A stretch of DNA of 64,000 bases from positions 10,922,736-10,986,735 of the forward strand of contig JANVCC010000130.1 of NCBI GenBank assembly GCA_025345505.1. The letters run 5' to 3'. The position numbers and the translations under genes are program-made. The stretch is from Todiramphus chloris collaris (Eukaryota; Chordata; Aves; Coraciiformes; Alcedinidae). Position 1 is the first letter of the stretch. Each line of letters opens with the position of its first letter. Shown one piece after another: positions 33,701 through 46,795 of the stretch. The notes beneath the pieces were generated by a model. The model ran no database searches. It was not told the DNA's origin and saw only the letters and a list, made by a program, of their open reading frames with translations.

Positions 33701-36700
33701 TGGTATAACCAGCACCCAAGTTACAGAAAGGCTGTTATGAAACAAAGTTTTTCTTGCAAAGAAGTGGATGGTTGCAAATGAAGCGAATGCCAGGCTTTCC
33801 TCAGGAAAGCATTAAGCTTTGTAAGCTGGGGACGCGTAGAAGTGCGTGCAATTAAAAATGCATGAAACTCACAAAGACAAACAGCTGGCAGTGGCCAAAG
33901 CTGTCTGAACACCTTCACACTCTGCTTTGCCTGGCTCTAGAGTTAGCACAGATACAAGGGGTGTGGTGTATGCAGCAAAACAAGATTTTTCCAAGGGCAT
34001 TGTGTTCTTAGCACAAGTAGCAAAGAAATAGCTAAAAGAAAGACAAAGCATATTAAAGCAGGAGGAAAATAGCTTGGCTGAGACAGGAGAGTGTTTATTC
34101 TTGAACCTCTAGCTAAACGCACAATGCATATTCAAGAGCAGACTTGGCGTTGTGTAAAATAAAGGGACAAAATGTGAATGTGTAGCCAACAACAAAGTCC
34201 AGTGTAAGGACATACATCTCTTGTGTATTCACATTTATATCAAAACCCAAGCATGTTTTATACAAGCACAAAATGAACCCTTGGATTAAAAACAAGCAAG
34301 GGAAACTTCTATGTTGCTTCTTGAATGTGATAATGATGCTACAGAACAGGCCTGATTTAATTCTTCTCCAGTTATAGCAATGCCAGACTGGCTTGAAAGG
34401 ATTCGATACCACTTCTGTGTCCTCTAATCTGAGTCAATAAAACCTTTGCAAGTGACTCTAAAGATGCCTAAATGAAGAACTCTGTGGAATTACATGAATG
34501 CGTAAAGCCAAGTGCACACTTCAGCTTTGCTGATCTGAGCAGCACGGGCTGGAGTGTGGCAATCCTAAACACTCCCTTCCTTAAATAGAAATTATGGAGA
34601 CATTTAAAGAGCTGGTTTTGCTTTTAGGCAAACATGTACAGATAAGCATGGCACACCAACAAGATTACGAGAAAGGGCTGAAAAATGAAGGGGGAGGGAC
34701 AAGCAGTCATTGAAAGTATACAGAAAAGTAAAAACTACATTGGAAAAAAAAAAGTAAGTGGGAGGACAGCACAGGAGCAAAATAAACGTAATAGAAGAAG
34801 AGCTGAGGAAGTCAGGGCTAGAGGTGACCACAGTCAAGCTGAAACAAAACCTTTCTGATCTGATAAAGGGTCCTGACTTCTCACATTATAGTGGGACAGG
34901 TAAGCCATACTGCAAACCTCATGGCACGGCGTGGAGACCAAGGCTTACAGGTGGATAGCTAGTGCTCTCCCATGATGTTTTTAAGGTGAAAAAGTCAAAA
35001 GGTGATGCAGCGGTGCCCAGAGAGTGAGCAAAACACTGGTGCTCCCTCCCTGCTGCTGTGAAAGATTTCAGTGAAGGCAGGTGCAGCTGGAGGAGAAGCC
35101 AGAGGCCTGGCCAGAGGCAAGAAGGGTCTGTCATGGCACCCCTCTGCTGCTTGTTTTACAGCAGTACAGCCAAGAGCTGCAACAGTGAGGCAGAGACCAC
35201 AATAGCATGTCAACATAAGTGGCGGTGGACTTGAGGAAGACAGCTGGAGTGAGGATGGCTGTTTATTTCTTTCCTAATGGCTGAGTGGAGCATCTTGTAA
35301 GTGAAAGTTTTGAAATGCAAAGATAAAACCAGACTGAAAAGTCTTGTTTAAAGATGATAAGTGACTAAGTAGGAATCTTGTGCTCATTGGGAGGCTGGGT
35401 GTGTAATTCAACCTTGCAAACCAGCCACCAGCTCAACTGAGAGCACATACAACTTCAGTCTTAGCCAGAAAGGTCATTTGAACCCCCAAAGTCCCCACAC
35501 ATACCATTCTACATTTGAATTTCTTTGAAATGTGTAGGAGTTCATATCATCTTATGACCTCAGTTTAAGTTACTTGTCCCATAGTATCAGCTCCACGGGT
35601 ACAACTATCCTACTGGGTCAGCATCTTCTCCATCTTGCAATCAGACCAGTGAAAAAGATACCATTGTACTGCTTTTTCGAATTGAGAATCACAGTTTCTG
35701 TCTTTTTTTAGTGTTGGAAGAAGATTCTATCTCTGTGTATACTGAAAAACTTTGGTCCGAGATGTTGCTTTTTGGTCTGAACCCAACCATGTCTAGTGCT
35801 TAGAATTTGCACTATAATCAACATAAGTCCACAAAAAGTAAATTGCTCATGGAGCTACAAGCTGCACAGTCCAGAAGCAATACCAGGTAGCAGTTATCAG
35901 TGACTTTTACTCAATCATACTTGCTTTCTGTCACACCCTGGGCATCCTGTGTTGGTGAACAATTGAAGAAATAAAAGCTGGCAGGTATTTTATGTCCTTC
36001 TTTAGTAAGCTGCATCCAACACAATCTAGACCAGGTGGTTTTCATCCAGTCAGAGCAGTCTCCAGTTCCTTAACAGAGAATAACCAGAGTGTGATTACCT
36101 TACTCTGTGTTAGAACCAAACTGCATGTGTGCAGGTACTGCTTTCTTCCATCTTCAAAAGCTAACTGCTTTTGACTTTATCTACCCTAGACATGGTCATG
36201 CTGGCCAGAGACACCTCACAACCTGAGAACAAGGGATGGTATCTGTGCCAGACCCAGCTCCATGATAAGAGACTTATTTTTTTTCCTGGAAACAATAATG
36301 CAACTTACTTTCCCAGGACAGGAGATTCTCCACTCTGCTTCAGACACCATGTGTGATCCTATAGCTCTTTTGACAGCTGCATGGAATGGATGATATCACT
36401 CACTTGACAAATACTTTGGAGGATGTTTTGTTGTAAGATCATTTTATGATACATATTATATGCAGTTGATTAGATCTGAGTACTATTTCTCATTTCCTAT
36501 AACTGGTGTTACTATGGGCATTATCGCTCCTACCTGAGAAGGAAAACCAGGAGTTTTCCAGCAACAAGTTACTGACTAATTTCAGAGAAGTTGGATACTC
36601 TTATTTCCTCTATGGAGATGGAAACACTCCTTTCTTAGAACCATACATAGAACATAGGTGAGTTTTAGAAGCCCTTAGTGCTAGCATAGAACTAGCAGTG

Positions 36701-36850
36701 ACGGGAACATATCATGCTTCAAGAGTTTTATGTGTGTTTTCAAGTCCAAAGCAGCTGTTACCCCACCATATCAGACTAACCACTTAGTAAGGCTTCCACA
36801 TTGATGGTAACAGATTGCACTCCAGCAACTCAGCCTAAATTTCTATGGGG
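27776..36850. other. Intergenic, no gene supported
   Basis: Only short open frames, none with a recognisable domain. It has a (CA)n stretch near 31853-31867 preceded by a C run. No CR1 copy or RNA gene is seen. Confidence 0.65.
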
Positions 36851-39800
36851 AACATAGTTAAGATAGTTTAGATAGTTTAAGATAAGTTAGCTAGCTGCTC
36901 TCAGTGTTTTGGCAAGGACCCTATATGAATTTCACACAGGCAGATGACGTTTTCTGCTCCTGTCTGCTTCCCACATCAGACCTGGAGAACAGAAAATGAG
37001 TAAGAGCTATTGTAACAGCTGCCCTATAAAGGGACCTGGTTCACATAGAGTAGGGCTTGCCTGAAACATGACTGCATGTACCTGTTGGAGGGGAGCCTTT
37101 CTCTGTGCATTTAAAGCATTAAAAACATGTGGATCAGGAAGTAGTGGGAATGGTGGATTATATAAACCTAGCAGGGGAGGTGTACTGCTGCATAGCAGAA
37201 GCTGGCCAGCACGAAGACACAGTGAAATATTTGGAAGGCAAAAAATTGTGGAGGCATTGCTAAGCCCTGCTGCCCCAGAGGAGGTGGGAAGTGGGTAGAG
37301 GTCTGCACAGAAATATCACAGCCCTAATGCAGGAGCCATGAGAGCTGGGACCTTGAGCATGGGAAGGGACTGTCATGGCATAGAGATTACAAAGCAACAT
37401 GATATTTAGCAGAATTAAGCAGTCTGCTTTTAAGGACAAGGGAAACAGGCTTGGAGGAAAGTAGACTATGGCACTGACCTATTTCAGAGCCAGTCCCCAA
37501 GAAGCTGAGTCTCTGGCATGCTGTGCCTGTACAAAGTTCACACACAAGATGTCAAAATCTTGGTCTGTCTAGGGCTAGATAGAAAGGTGCCACTGATTTG
37601 AAGTGGACTCTTGAGTTTAGCAGTTGGTGTCTGTCCCCTGTGTGTCCCAGCACACCCTCAAAATATTGTTTCCAGTGCCTCAGCCACCACCTACATGCTG
37701 ATGCAGAGTAAAGACCATGCTGGGAGCCCATTTGCCACAGGTTATAAAAGAGGTTTTAAAGGGTTGCTGCTGCCTTAAAGAATGGCATATACAAAACCCC
37801 TTCTGTTTTGCAGGCCTCCTATGGATGACTACTTATTCTAATTTACAGCAAAATGTGGTTTTTTTATAAGATGGTAAACTTGGCCCAACCATTCAGGTGA
37901 GAAGCATTTGAACGCTTATACACACACAACTGGGAAGGACCTGGGTCTTCACAGCACATATGCATCTCTGCTTGATGGGCACCAACATCCTTGCACCTGA
38001 GGGTTGTCACTGAGCCACTCCTCCTGCCTTCTTTTTGTGTCTAAATTTCTTGGGCCTCTCTGTTCTGAAACAGGTTGAGGATCTAGAAGTAGAGGAAACA
38101 CCAGGCCAGTCAGACCTGCAGTCTTGAGTCTGTCTGAGACCATGGCTGGTACTATATGTCACAGAGAACAGTGCCTGAAACCTTGAACTGTTTTGAGCAC
38201 AATCAAGCAGTTAGCAGTTGGCCCAACTGGGAGGGAATTAGCCCTTGCTCAAACATGTTTTAATTATATGGTGTGAATTAGATGTTCATGATTCCCCAAT
38301 CAACTGAGAGTGCAAGTACTCAGCTCTGTCATTCACAGGGCAAAGAAGGATCAGTTCAAGAAGTCGCTTCCATAGCCATTCAGATTTCCCACTTCCCTCC
38401 TAAAGATAATGCAAATCAACCAGTAAATATTGCTTTTGGTTTTGAAACCTTGCATTAGGATTGGTTTAGCCACTGCTAAGGGTAGTTGTCCTGACAAGAA
38501 AAGTCAGTCAGTTCAGCTATGGGTAGAGATTTGTTTTGACAGCATGCTGAAAATAGCATCTCAGAAACCACACTGTTAGCTGGTTTTAGAAAGGCCAGTT
38601 CTTGAAGTGTCTCTGACCGGCCAGTTTGTTGCTCTGTAAATAGCAATCAGTTTGTTTAGCTGTTTTTCAAAAAGCACCCATGACTGAAGGACAATGTCAT
38701 CCCAGGGCACCTCCTCAGGACTGGCCATCCCTGTAGGCTGCTCTTGTTCAGCTTCCCCAGAAGCCCCTGTGGCTCATAAGAGGACCAGGAACTTGGGTAT
38801 GCCTGTCACTCAAGGAACCACCTTACACATACTCACCTGCCTTTCTGCAGGGAGGCTGGGCTTCCCACACATCCCATATGCTTCAGGGCACTGCTGCTTG
38901 GCTGAGCCCTCAACCTGTTCAGGTGAGCTCAGTCCTACAGGGAATATCTCCCCTCCCACAGCACTTAATCAGCCTTAACCCCCCCTCAGAAAAGCCCAGT
39001 TGCCCCAGTGGGAAAGAGAAAAGCCCAACTGTGGTTCTAGCTGAAGATGTTTCTTTGGAAGTCCTAAATCCTCCTGTTTGAAAAACAGTCCTTTCCTTGC
39101 TCAGGGGCCTTGTGTATCCTTCCTGGAGATCATAGAATGGCTAGGGCTGGAAGGGACCTCCGAAGGTCACCTAGTCCAGTACCCCTGCCGTGAGCAGGGG
39201 ATGTAGATGAGTTGCAAAATACCTCCTCTGACCCTGCAGGGCCAGTGTCCTCTTACATCTATTCTCTCCCATGCCTACATGGTACTGGCGCTACCTTCCT
39301 TAGTGGCCCCTGCATCACAGGGTCAGTGAAGACAGAGGAACTTTACCGTTGGCCCTGAGATGTCTATCAGATTGCTCTGTGCCTGTGTAGTGCAGGACTC
39401 ACACTGCACATTAGCTCTGTGGCTCAGACTTTGCTACTTCTGCCCTAGAGGCAGCATCTGGGTCCCTTGACTTCTCTGCATTCTATAATTTGCAATATGA
39501 ACAGGCAGCCAGACCTGAGGGAAGCCACTAAGGTCAAATGCATGTCCTGGTTTGGGTTTATTTAAGTCTCTTTTATCATGCTGTAGAGTTAATTCCTGAC
39601 ATGTCTTTGTGACTGAAGTCTTCCTCCTGGAAAGTCTTTCACCTTTCCTTATCTTCTTTTCATTTGCAGAATGGGATGCCTCTGCCCTGAGGAAGGGGGA
39701 TATAGCCTACTGCCTCATCTCTTCATGCTGCTTTCTCCCTGCCTGCCCTTTTCCTCTACCTGCTCTTGGCTTGCTTTTTAGAGGCTGTTATGTGTCAAAT

Positions 39801-40383
39801 TTGGTTGATTTGTTGCAGTCCAATTAGCTGATTCAGACCAATTAAGCTATCTGAAGTTATCTGTGTAATGTGGTGGCTTTGTTAGTCAACTCCATTCCGT
39901 CTTACCCTTGCAAAAATTTTTGCCTCCAGATCTTGGTGGTAGATTTCCACTTGGTTCTTGGCTGCTTGTTCAAAGCTCATGACTGGGATTCCAGGTTTTG
40001 CAAATTTCCTTCAGGGACCACCTCTTCCCACCTCCTCCTTCCGCTGGCTAGCCAAGTCTGCCCACAGCTGCTCTGGCTTGCCAGAAGACTTGTAAGTACT
40101 GTGTCTGTCTTTGGCGGCTCTGCAATAAGGTCAGCAAGATATTAACCCCCCATGGGAATAGTCACTTGAGCTTGCTGAAGTATCACTATCCTCTACTTGC
40201 TTTGGCTGAGTAAAAACTCTGCCCACAGAGAGATGTGTTTCCTCTGTAGTTTCTGTGGCTTCCTGGAGTCAGTCTTAAATCTGAAACACTGTTACCTCCT
40301 CAAAGTACCTTTTTCCTTTCCTAGGTTATCTCAGTGCCAGGTTGATTTCATTCTTCAGCTAGCTTCTCCCTGATCTGGGAACA

Positions 40384-40415
<32 letters not shown>

Positions 40416-43400
40416 CTGGAAAGAGAATGAATGGACCTTTTTTTCTGTCTGCTGGTACTGTAGCTTAAAAAACAGTGTCACCGAGAACAGACCTGTAGGC
40501 TAGAAAATCTACAAAGAAAATGGTGACAGGCAAAGTTTTTGTATGAGCTTAGAGCATCTATACTTGTAAGAAAAATCTTACCTAGCAGCTCCCCCAGGAG
40601 TCCTGTTGCCCCCCATGCTGACCATGCTGGCTGCTCCCTAGCAGATGATTTCGGCCATCAAGGTATGACCCCATTCCTGAAACATGACAAAAGTCAATAA
40701 GCTTCCCCAGGTCTTTCTATATTCACAGGCATCTCTACTTACCTGCTTGATTCTTGTTGAGAAAGAGGTCAAGAGAAAAAGTCTGTCATGTTGAGGCATT
40801 GCTTTCTAGCCACCAGGGATGTTCTCCCAACTTTAGCCACCCTTGCTTTTCATTCTTTCCCAGACAGCTACATCTGTGTTCAGAGCCATGCAATGGCAAA
40901 CAGGGTCAAGATGGATGCACTTGGCTCAGGAGCCTTAGTTCAGTCAGAAGCTTCAAAGAGCAAATTCTGTCCCCTAACTGATCCCATGTGAGACCAGGCC
41001 TACACAACACTCTCCAAAGCAATTAATAACTTTCTCTTCCCTAAAGATTGTTCTTAAATCATCAGTGTAAAATCTGAAACTTCTCCCTATGCCATTAGGA
41101 AAGATGGGGGTCTCAGTTCAGAGGAGAGATCTTTTTTCGGTTTCCAAATACTTGGTCTCCATTTTCAGACCTGTCCCAAATGACAGGATAAGGGGAGATA
41201 ACTTTCTTGACAGGAAACAGCCTGGCAGGCAGAGAGGACTGATCTTCTTAATGGTATCTTCAAATCCCCTTAATGTAAGTTCTCATAGAATAGTCTTATT
41301 GGCTTTACTAGGGATGAAAGCAATAGTGCTGGAAAGAAATGAGTAGCACTTGAAGAAGCTGCATTAAAGGTGTTTAAGCAGTAACAGAAAATTATAATTT
41401 TGCTATAGAATTTCAGCAATCCTTCAGAATTTAAGGGAATTACCTTCCTCTTAAGGAATTTGAAGTATCAATTAAAAACTCTTCAGGAAGGTTGTTAGTG
41501 TCTGTTAAGCCCTGATGGATTTTGTACTTAGGCTGAGCTCTAAATGATCTGCCTTTTTCCTAGGAGCAAACCATTTTGGGGTCCTGTCTCTCTGAGCTAC
41601 ATAACTCGAGAACTTCATTCTGGAAGCATGAATATCAAGGTATCTATTTTTATTATCATCAAACTTTGCTGTCACTGTTTATTTGTAGTCATCTGTCATT
41701 TAGCCTAGAATATAAAACAGAGGGGAAAATCACATTTCTTTGTTAACCTTCTCATTTTAAACTACCAGTTCTGTGAGCATTTGCACCTTCAAAAAATTAA
41801 TATGCAGTTACTCATATGGATAACTGATGCAAGCAGGAGCTAAAGAACTGATCTGTTGATGATATCTCCCTCTGAAATGGTGTTCCTTGGCAAAATCTTC
41901 TTTACAACTGTAAGTCAGTCAACACTTTTTTTTTTTTTTCCCCTGAAAGAACTCCTGGTAATTTTTTCAAAATCCTTTGGCCAGGCACTTCGCCAATAAT
42001 GCAAACTTTCAAATTACTCAAGTTGAAAAAAAAAAAAACATTTTACAGTGAAATCTCCAAGCAGGAATAGCTGCCTGCATTTGGTTTTGACAGCTGCTCT
42101 TCATCTAATAACAAGTACTCTATTTATATTTACTTATTAATTAATATTGAAAAACAACACAATAAGATCAAATGTCTTAGCTAGCAAATGCCCTACTTTT
42201 TCTCTGTGTTAGTGCCTCTGCCTCAGCATTCATGATGTGTGTATATTTTATATTTAAAAAAGCCCCTTGTGGTTAGCTTTATTATTACGCCATTGACATA
42301 ATTTAGCTTCCCCAATAAAATAATTAAGATCCCACTCAGGAAAGGTACCAGTTGAACTGGAACGCAGCAATAGTCTCATTTGTTTTCCAGAGACCACATG
42401 CATTCTTAAAGTAAATGTTTTTTAGAACTGACCAGGATGAGAAAAAGCCCTCCGCTCTATAGCTCATATTTCAGGTCACCTGTGATCTCCATGAAATCCC
42501 ACATTCCTCCTTTATACCAAGCTCCAAGTGAAAAGGAATGTTTAATGTTTTAAAACAGAGCCTTGTCAAATGAGGCTTTACATGTAGCGTAAAGGTGCAT
42601 GCACTGTTTTAGAAGTCCACATTTCCCATATTAAACTTCTTAGGATTGTTCTGAGTTTGGGGCTATTTTTCATCACCCTCTTTCCACACTGTGAGGTCAG
42701 ACAAGGTGTCCCTCTGATGGTGTGGGAAGCACAAGTGGCTTGCTTTAGAAGAAAGGGCTAGAGAAACCTCAATGAAAGCTTGTAAGCTATTTAAGTGCCT
42801 TTTATTTATTTGCAAGCTGGCTATCAGCCAAAAATGAAAACTCAAAACACTGTCAAGTTCTAGGGTAGCCCTGAATTGTCATCAGAAACCTTAGATGTTG
42901 CAGAAATTAAGGTATTGACCATGTTTTTTACTTATACATTACCATTTGGGCTTATGTGGATAGGAATTGTTTTCCCCTGAGAAGGTACAAATGGCTGAGC
43001 TGTTTGCAGGCCAGAGCACTAGTGTTTGGAAACTCAAAACCTCCCCAAGTTACAGCAGCAACTGTTTTCATTATTGTAAGTTGGAAGCCTATGTCCTCTG
43101 TCGAGCTTCAGGGCTTACATGAGATTTGGAGTGTGAGGGCTGTGAAATAAACACTCGAGCAGTTTCACTGACCCTGGTTTGTAGGCAAGAAAAGCCTACC
43201 CTGGACCATTCTGTAAATGCTTGGCATGGTGGCGAGGGAGGGCAGCAACTGACAGGCACCAGGAGATGCATTTTGTTCAACTGCATGCTGAGAGGCAGCA
43301 TGTTGCTTGATACGTATGGGGATTCTCCTTGAAAATGCCATTTCATTCTCAGTTTGGGATTTAAATACTATACTAGACAGCACTGGACTAAAAGGAATGC

Positions 43401-44455
43401 CTCTGTGGGGCCTTGAGAAGTGTGAAGAAGAAAAAAAAGGAAAATAACAGGAGAAAATTTGGTAGAATCACCCGCTCAAACCAAAAAGAAAGAGGAGGAT
43501 AAAACCAGACACATTGTATGCAAAGAGATGTTGCCAAAAGAGCTGGTAGTTTCCTAGACTAGTTAAACCCAGTAAAATTATATATGTGTTTTGAGAAATT
43601 ATTCAGCACTAGCTACATTCTCAGAAGCTGAATGTGATTTGGTTTAGCTGTGTCTAGAAGGAAACAGCAACAAAGGCAGAACACTGTGAACATTTAAAAA
43701 AACCCAACAACTCAAACCACCTCATAGATAAATGGGGAGACCTCCTTGTGAGGTCTTTGCAGTTTGACTGGTTTTGCAGCACTGTGGAAGGAAACAGCAT
43801 AGAATTACTGAGGATGTACAAGTGAAAAGAGATGATGTGAGGTGCTCCAGCTAAGGCAAGGAAAATCAGGGTGTCCTGCACCTCTGGAAATCCTCCACAG
43901 TCCCCTAGTGCTGGGGCTGCTGGAAGCAACAGGATGGTTTCAGGGACTTCTCAGTGAGATGCTCACTCTGTCTAAATTAGGATTAGAAAAGATCACTAGC
44001 AGGATAAAATAATCTGTTCTGGAGATACTCATACCCATTATTTTAGTTTTTTAGTGTATTAAACAACTGCAGACTGTGCCTCAACTGCTCTTGATTCTGT
44101 GGCAAGCTTCTTGCCTTTTTTATGCATTTGGTGTTCGGGCTTGGTTTGAGTGTAAACCTGTGAGAGTGCGGCTTGTGGTTTTATTGCGTTTACAGGCTGG
44201 AATGGTGCTAAATCATAACTGCTGAGTGTCACCTTGTATGTCACATGGAAATCCTTCTGGCATAGTTTTTGAAAGAAACCTATTTCAACATAACCCACCA
44301 GCTGTTTTGTGAAAGGAGCTCTTCCTAAATTGCACAAAGAGTGTGAACCAGAGGCTGGGGTGATGTGAATTCTTAAATCATTCTGACGCTGCAGGAAAAA
44401 TTACATGAGCCGCTGACAATTTTTAAAGCACGTTAAAACGAACCCTACATGGAAA
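36850..44455. other. Intergenic between DENND5B and SINHCAF
   Basis: Holds a CR1 fragment (39131-39207), a cluster of GATA motifs (36857-36891), T runs near 40387-40417 and an AT-rich stretch near 42110-42330. A possible unassigned exon lies at 41564-41639. No confident gene. Confidence 0.65.
39131..39207 (-). mobile_element. CR1 LINE 3' fragment, antisense
   Basis: + strand reads CATAGAATGGCTAGGGCTGG then AAGGGACCTCCGAAGGTCAC and CTAGTCCAG, the complement of the CR1 3' end. About 77 bases remain. Confidence 0.88.
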
Positions 44456-44535
44456 TAAAAATAAATAAATAATAAAAGCAAATAACACAGCCAAACAAAA
44501 TAACCAACCCAAAATCAAAACCCAAACAAACTTCA
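44456..44535. repeat. A-rich low-complexity tract
   Basis: AAAT and CAAA type repeats directly upstream of the CpG island. It marks a sharp composition change from AT-rich to GC-rich DNA. Confidence 0.8.
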
Positions 44536-44878
44536 AGAGCACAAAAACTTTCCCTCTTACTCGCGGAGCCCACCGACCCCGCCCGCGTGTGCACTGAGGT
44601 TTAGCGCCGGTGTCTCTGGTGCAAACCCGGCTGCGCCCTGCACGGAGAGGCGCCGGTGGCTGCTGCTGGGTGGCGTTAAAAACGGCGGGGACGCGCTGCG
44701 CTGCGCCCCGCTCAACGGGACGGTTGGTAGCACGGAGATTCGGTTTGGCTTGTTCCGTTGCGTCCCGCGGACCGCCTACTCTGCCGCGGGAGGCGAGGAC
44801 AGCGCCGCCGGGAAGGCAGGTGCCCGAGATGGGCCCGCGGGGGCCGGTGCTGGGGCTCGGCCCCGCCCACCGCCAGCC

Positions 44879-44890
44879 GGGGGCGGGGCG
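44879..44890 (+). promoter_or_regulatory. GC box (Sp1/KLF type)
   Basis: GGGGGCGGGGCG, a canonical Sp1 element, about 350 bases before the putative first donor. Confidence 0.65.
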
Positions 44891-44979
44891 AGGGAGCGGG
44901 CCGCGTGCGTGAAGTCATCTCTGCCGTCACAACGGGCGACACCTCCCTCCTCCCAGGCTTCCCGCGCGGCCTTTCTCCC

Positions 44980-44987
44980 TTAAAAGG
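44980..44987 (+). promoter_or_regulatory. TTAAAAGG, weak TATA-like element
   Basis: The only AT box in the GC-rich segment just upstream of the predicted first exon. CpG promoters usually lack TATA, so this is tentative. Confidence 0.3.
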
Positions 44988-45045
44988 ACAATGGGGCGCG
45001 CAAAGCGAGGAAAGCTCGATTGAGGAGAATGGAGCCGTGGGAACG

Positions 45046-45055
45046 GCGCATGCGC
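45046..45055. promoter_or_regulatory. Palindromic NRF1 site GCGCATGCGC
   Basis: Perfect match to the NRF1 consensus, typical of housekeeping CpG promoters and usually within about 100 bases of the start site. This supports transcription beginning near 45050-45130. Confidence 0.75.
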
Positions 45056-45076
45056 AGAGCGGCGGCGCCGTGGGGA

Positions 45077-45083
45077 GGGGCGG
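45077..45083 (+). promoter_or_regulatory. GC box GGGGCGG
   Basis: Sp1-type element between the NRF1 site and the predicted first donor. Confidence 0.5.
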
Positions 45084-45089
45084 AGAGAA

Positions 45090-45235
45090 GAGGAGGAGGA
45101 GGTAGCGGTGGCACGGGGTGGGGGGGGGCTCGCGCTCCCGCGCGGGCTGGCAGGCAGAAGGCGGAGAGGCGGGCAGGGCGCGTAGCGCGGGGCTCGGCCG
45201 CGCACCGCACGTTTGTTGGTCGGCGCAGCAGAGCG
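45090..45235 (+). other. SINHCAF: SINHCAF non-coding first exon (5' UTR, start approximate)
   Basis: The 3' boundary is a strong donor, GAGCG|GTGAGTGG. The 5' boundary is a guess placed downstream of the NRF1 and GC boxes. In the SINHCAF family the start codon lies in a later exon, consistent with the acceptor at 55811. Other first exons in the same island are possible. Confidence 0.55.
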
Positions 45236-45377
45236 GTGAGTGGTTTCTCTTTCCTTCTGCTTAGGGAAGAGGAAAGAAAAGTACAGCTGAGAGTGGAACG
45301 GGAGGTTTAAATTGTTTGGGGCTTTTTTTGCTTTTTGTTGTTTGCTTTTTGTTGTGTTGCTGGAGTTTGGGTGTTTT

Positions 45378-45777
45378 NNNNNNNNNNNNNNNNNNNNNNN
45401 NNNNNNNNNNNNNNNNNNNNNNNNNNNNNNNNNNNNNNNNNNNNNNNNNNNNNNNNNNNNNNNNNNNNNNNNNNNNNNNNNNNNNNNNNNNNNNNNNNNN
45501 NNNNNNNNNNNNNNNNNNNNNNNNNNNNNNNNNNNNNNNNNNNNNNNNNNNNNNNNNNNNNNNNNNNNNNNNNNNNNNNNNNNNNNNNNNNNNNNNNNNN
45601 NNNNNNNNNNNNNNNNNNNNNNNNNNNNNNNNNNNNNNNNNNNNNNNNNNNNNNNNNNNNNNNNNNNNNNNNNNNNNNNNNNNNNNNNNNNNNNNNNNNN
45701 NNNNNNNNNNNNNNNNNNNNNNNNNNNNNNNNNNNNNNNNNNNNNNNNNNNNNNNNNNNNNNNNNNNNNNNNNNNNN
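45378..45777. other. Assembly gap (400 N)
   Basis: A run of N inside the CpG island, preceded by a TTTTTGTTG-type low-complexity tract. Sequence is missing in the first intron of SINHCAF, and the open frames crossing it are artefacts. Confidence 0.99.
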
Positions 45778-46795
45778 GGACTTGAGCGGCTCCTTTGCCG
45801 GGCCGCGGCTGCCCAGCCTTGCCACGCGGGTTGCGAGGCCCTGCCGGCCGTGTCTCGGCGGTGCGGAACGGAGCGGATGGCGCAGGTGCGGCCCCCGGCG
45901 CTCCCCGCGTAGCCCCGCACCGCACACCTGTAGCGCCGGCGCACACAACTCGGTGCCACTGGGGTAGCGGAGGGGAGGGGGGCATGGTGGTACCTGCGAT
46001 CTCCCCTTCCCCCCCCCTCACCGCCTTTCAGGAGGGGGGGCGGTTATTTCTAGCTGCCGCTAGTATTTGCGGATGGGTCGGGGGCCAGACGGGAGAAACG
46101 TGCGGCTATGGGATGGTGTGACACGTGCTGCCGGTCGCTCGTGTCGTGGCGCGGGGCCTTCCCCGCCTCGGCGGGCTCCCTGCCACCGGCCCGGTGCGCA
46201 GCGTTACTGGCGTGGGGAAGGTGCGGCGGGCGGCGATGGCGTCCTGCCGCTCTTGCAGCACAGCGCGACTGAAAAGTCGCTCCCGACCCCGTCAGCGTGT
46301 GTTCGTGCCCGGCGCCAACAAGTTATCGCTTCCGAGGGGTCTGCGCGGCAGGGCGGCCGGCGTGCCCCCGGCGCGGCACGTAGGCAGCGCCCGGCTGCAG
46401 GGAAAACAAAGGGCTCGCATGTGCTGCGGGCGCCGCGGCTCCCCGGCGCTCCGGGAGAAAGCGCTCGTCCGCGGTGGGAGGGGGGAGCTTAGCCCCGGGG
46501 CAGGGGAAGGGGGGTAAAATTTATCCCGCGGGGGATGGCGCTTTTTAGCGGCTGGCTGCCGGCTTTGGAGGACTTTGGAGGGATGGTGAAACTTCGGATG
46601 CACACGCGCTCCCCTGGGTACCACGCTGCGCACACAGCGTAGATGTTGCACGCGGGCGGGAGAGCCGCGCCGGCCACCCTGGGGCTGTTGCAAGGTCGGG
46701 GGTCTAGGGGGTCCGTATAGTCCCCGCCGCGGCGTGCCCGCGTTGCTGGGAGGTCTGCGACAGCCCTTTGAAGTGCAACTGTTGCCATGTTTGAA

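Noticed and set aside
38694-39081. Overlapping + strand frames of 94 and 67 codons
   Set aside because: Ser/Pro/Thr-rich translation of C-rich intergenic DNA next to a CR1 fragment. No splice sites or domain.
44059-44337. 92-codon minus-strand frame just upstream of the SINHCAF island
   Set aside because: Position is suggestive of a divergent gene, but the composition is unremarkable, there is no convincing splice context and no family match.
44927-46021. 364-codon minus-strand frame and overlapping frames across the gap
   Set aside because: Most of the length is N bases, and the rest is low-complexity CpG-island translation.
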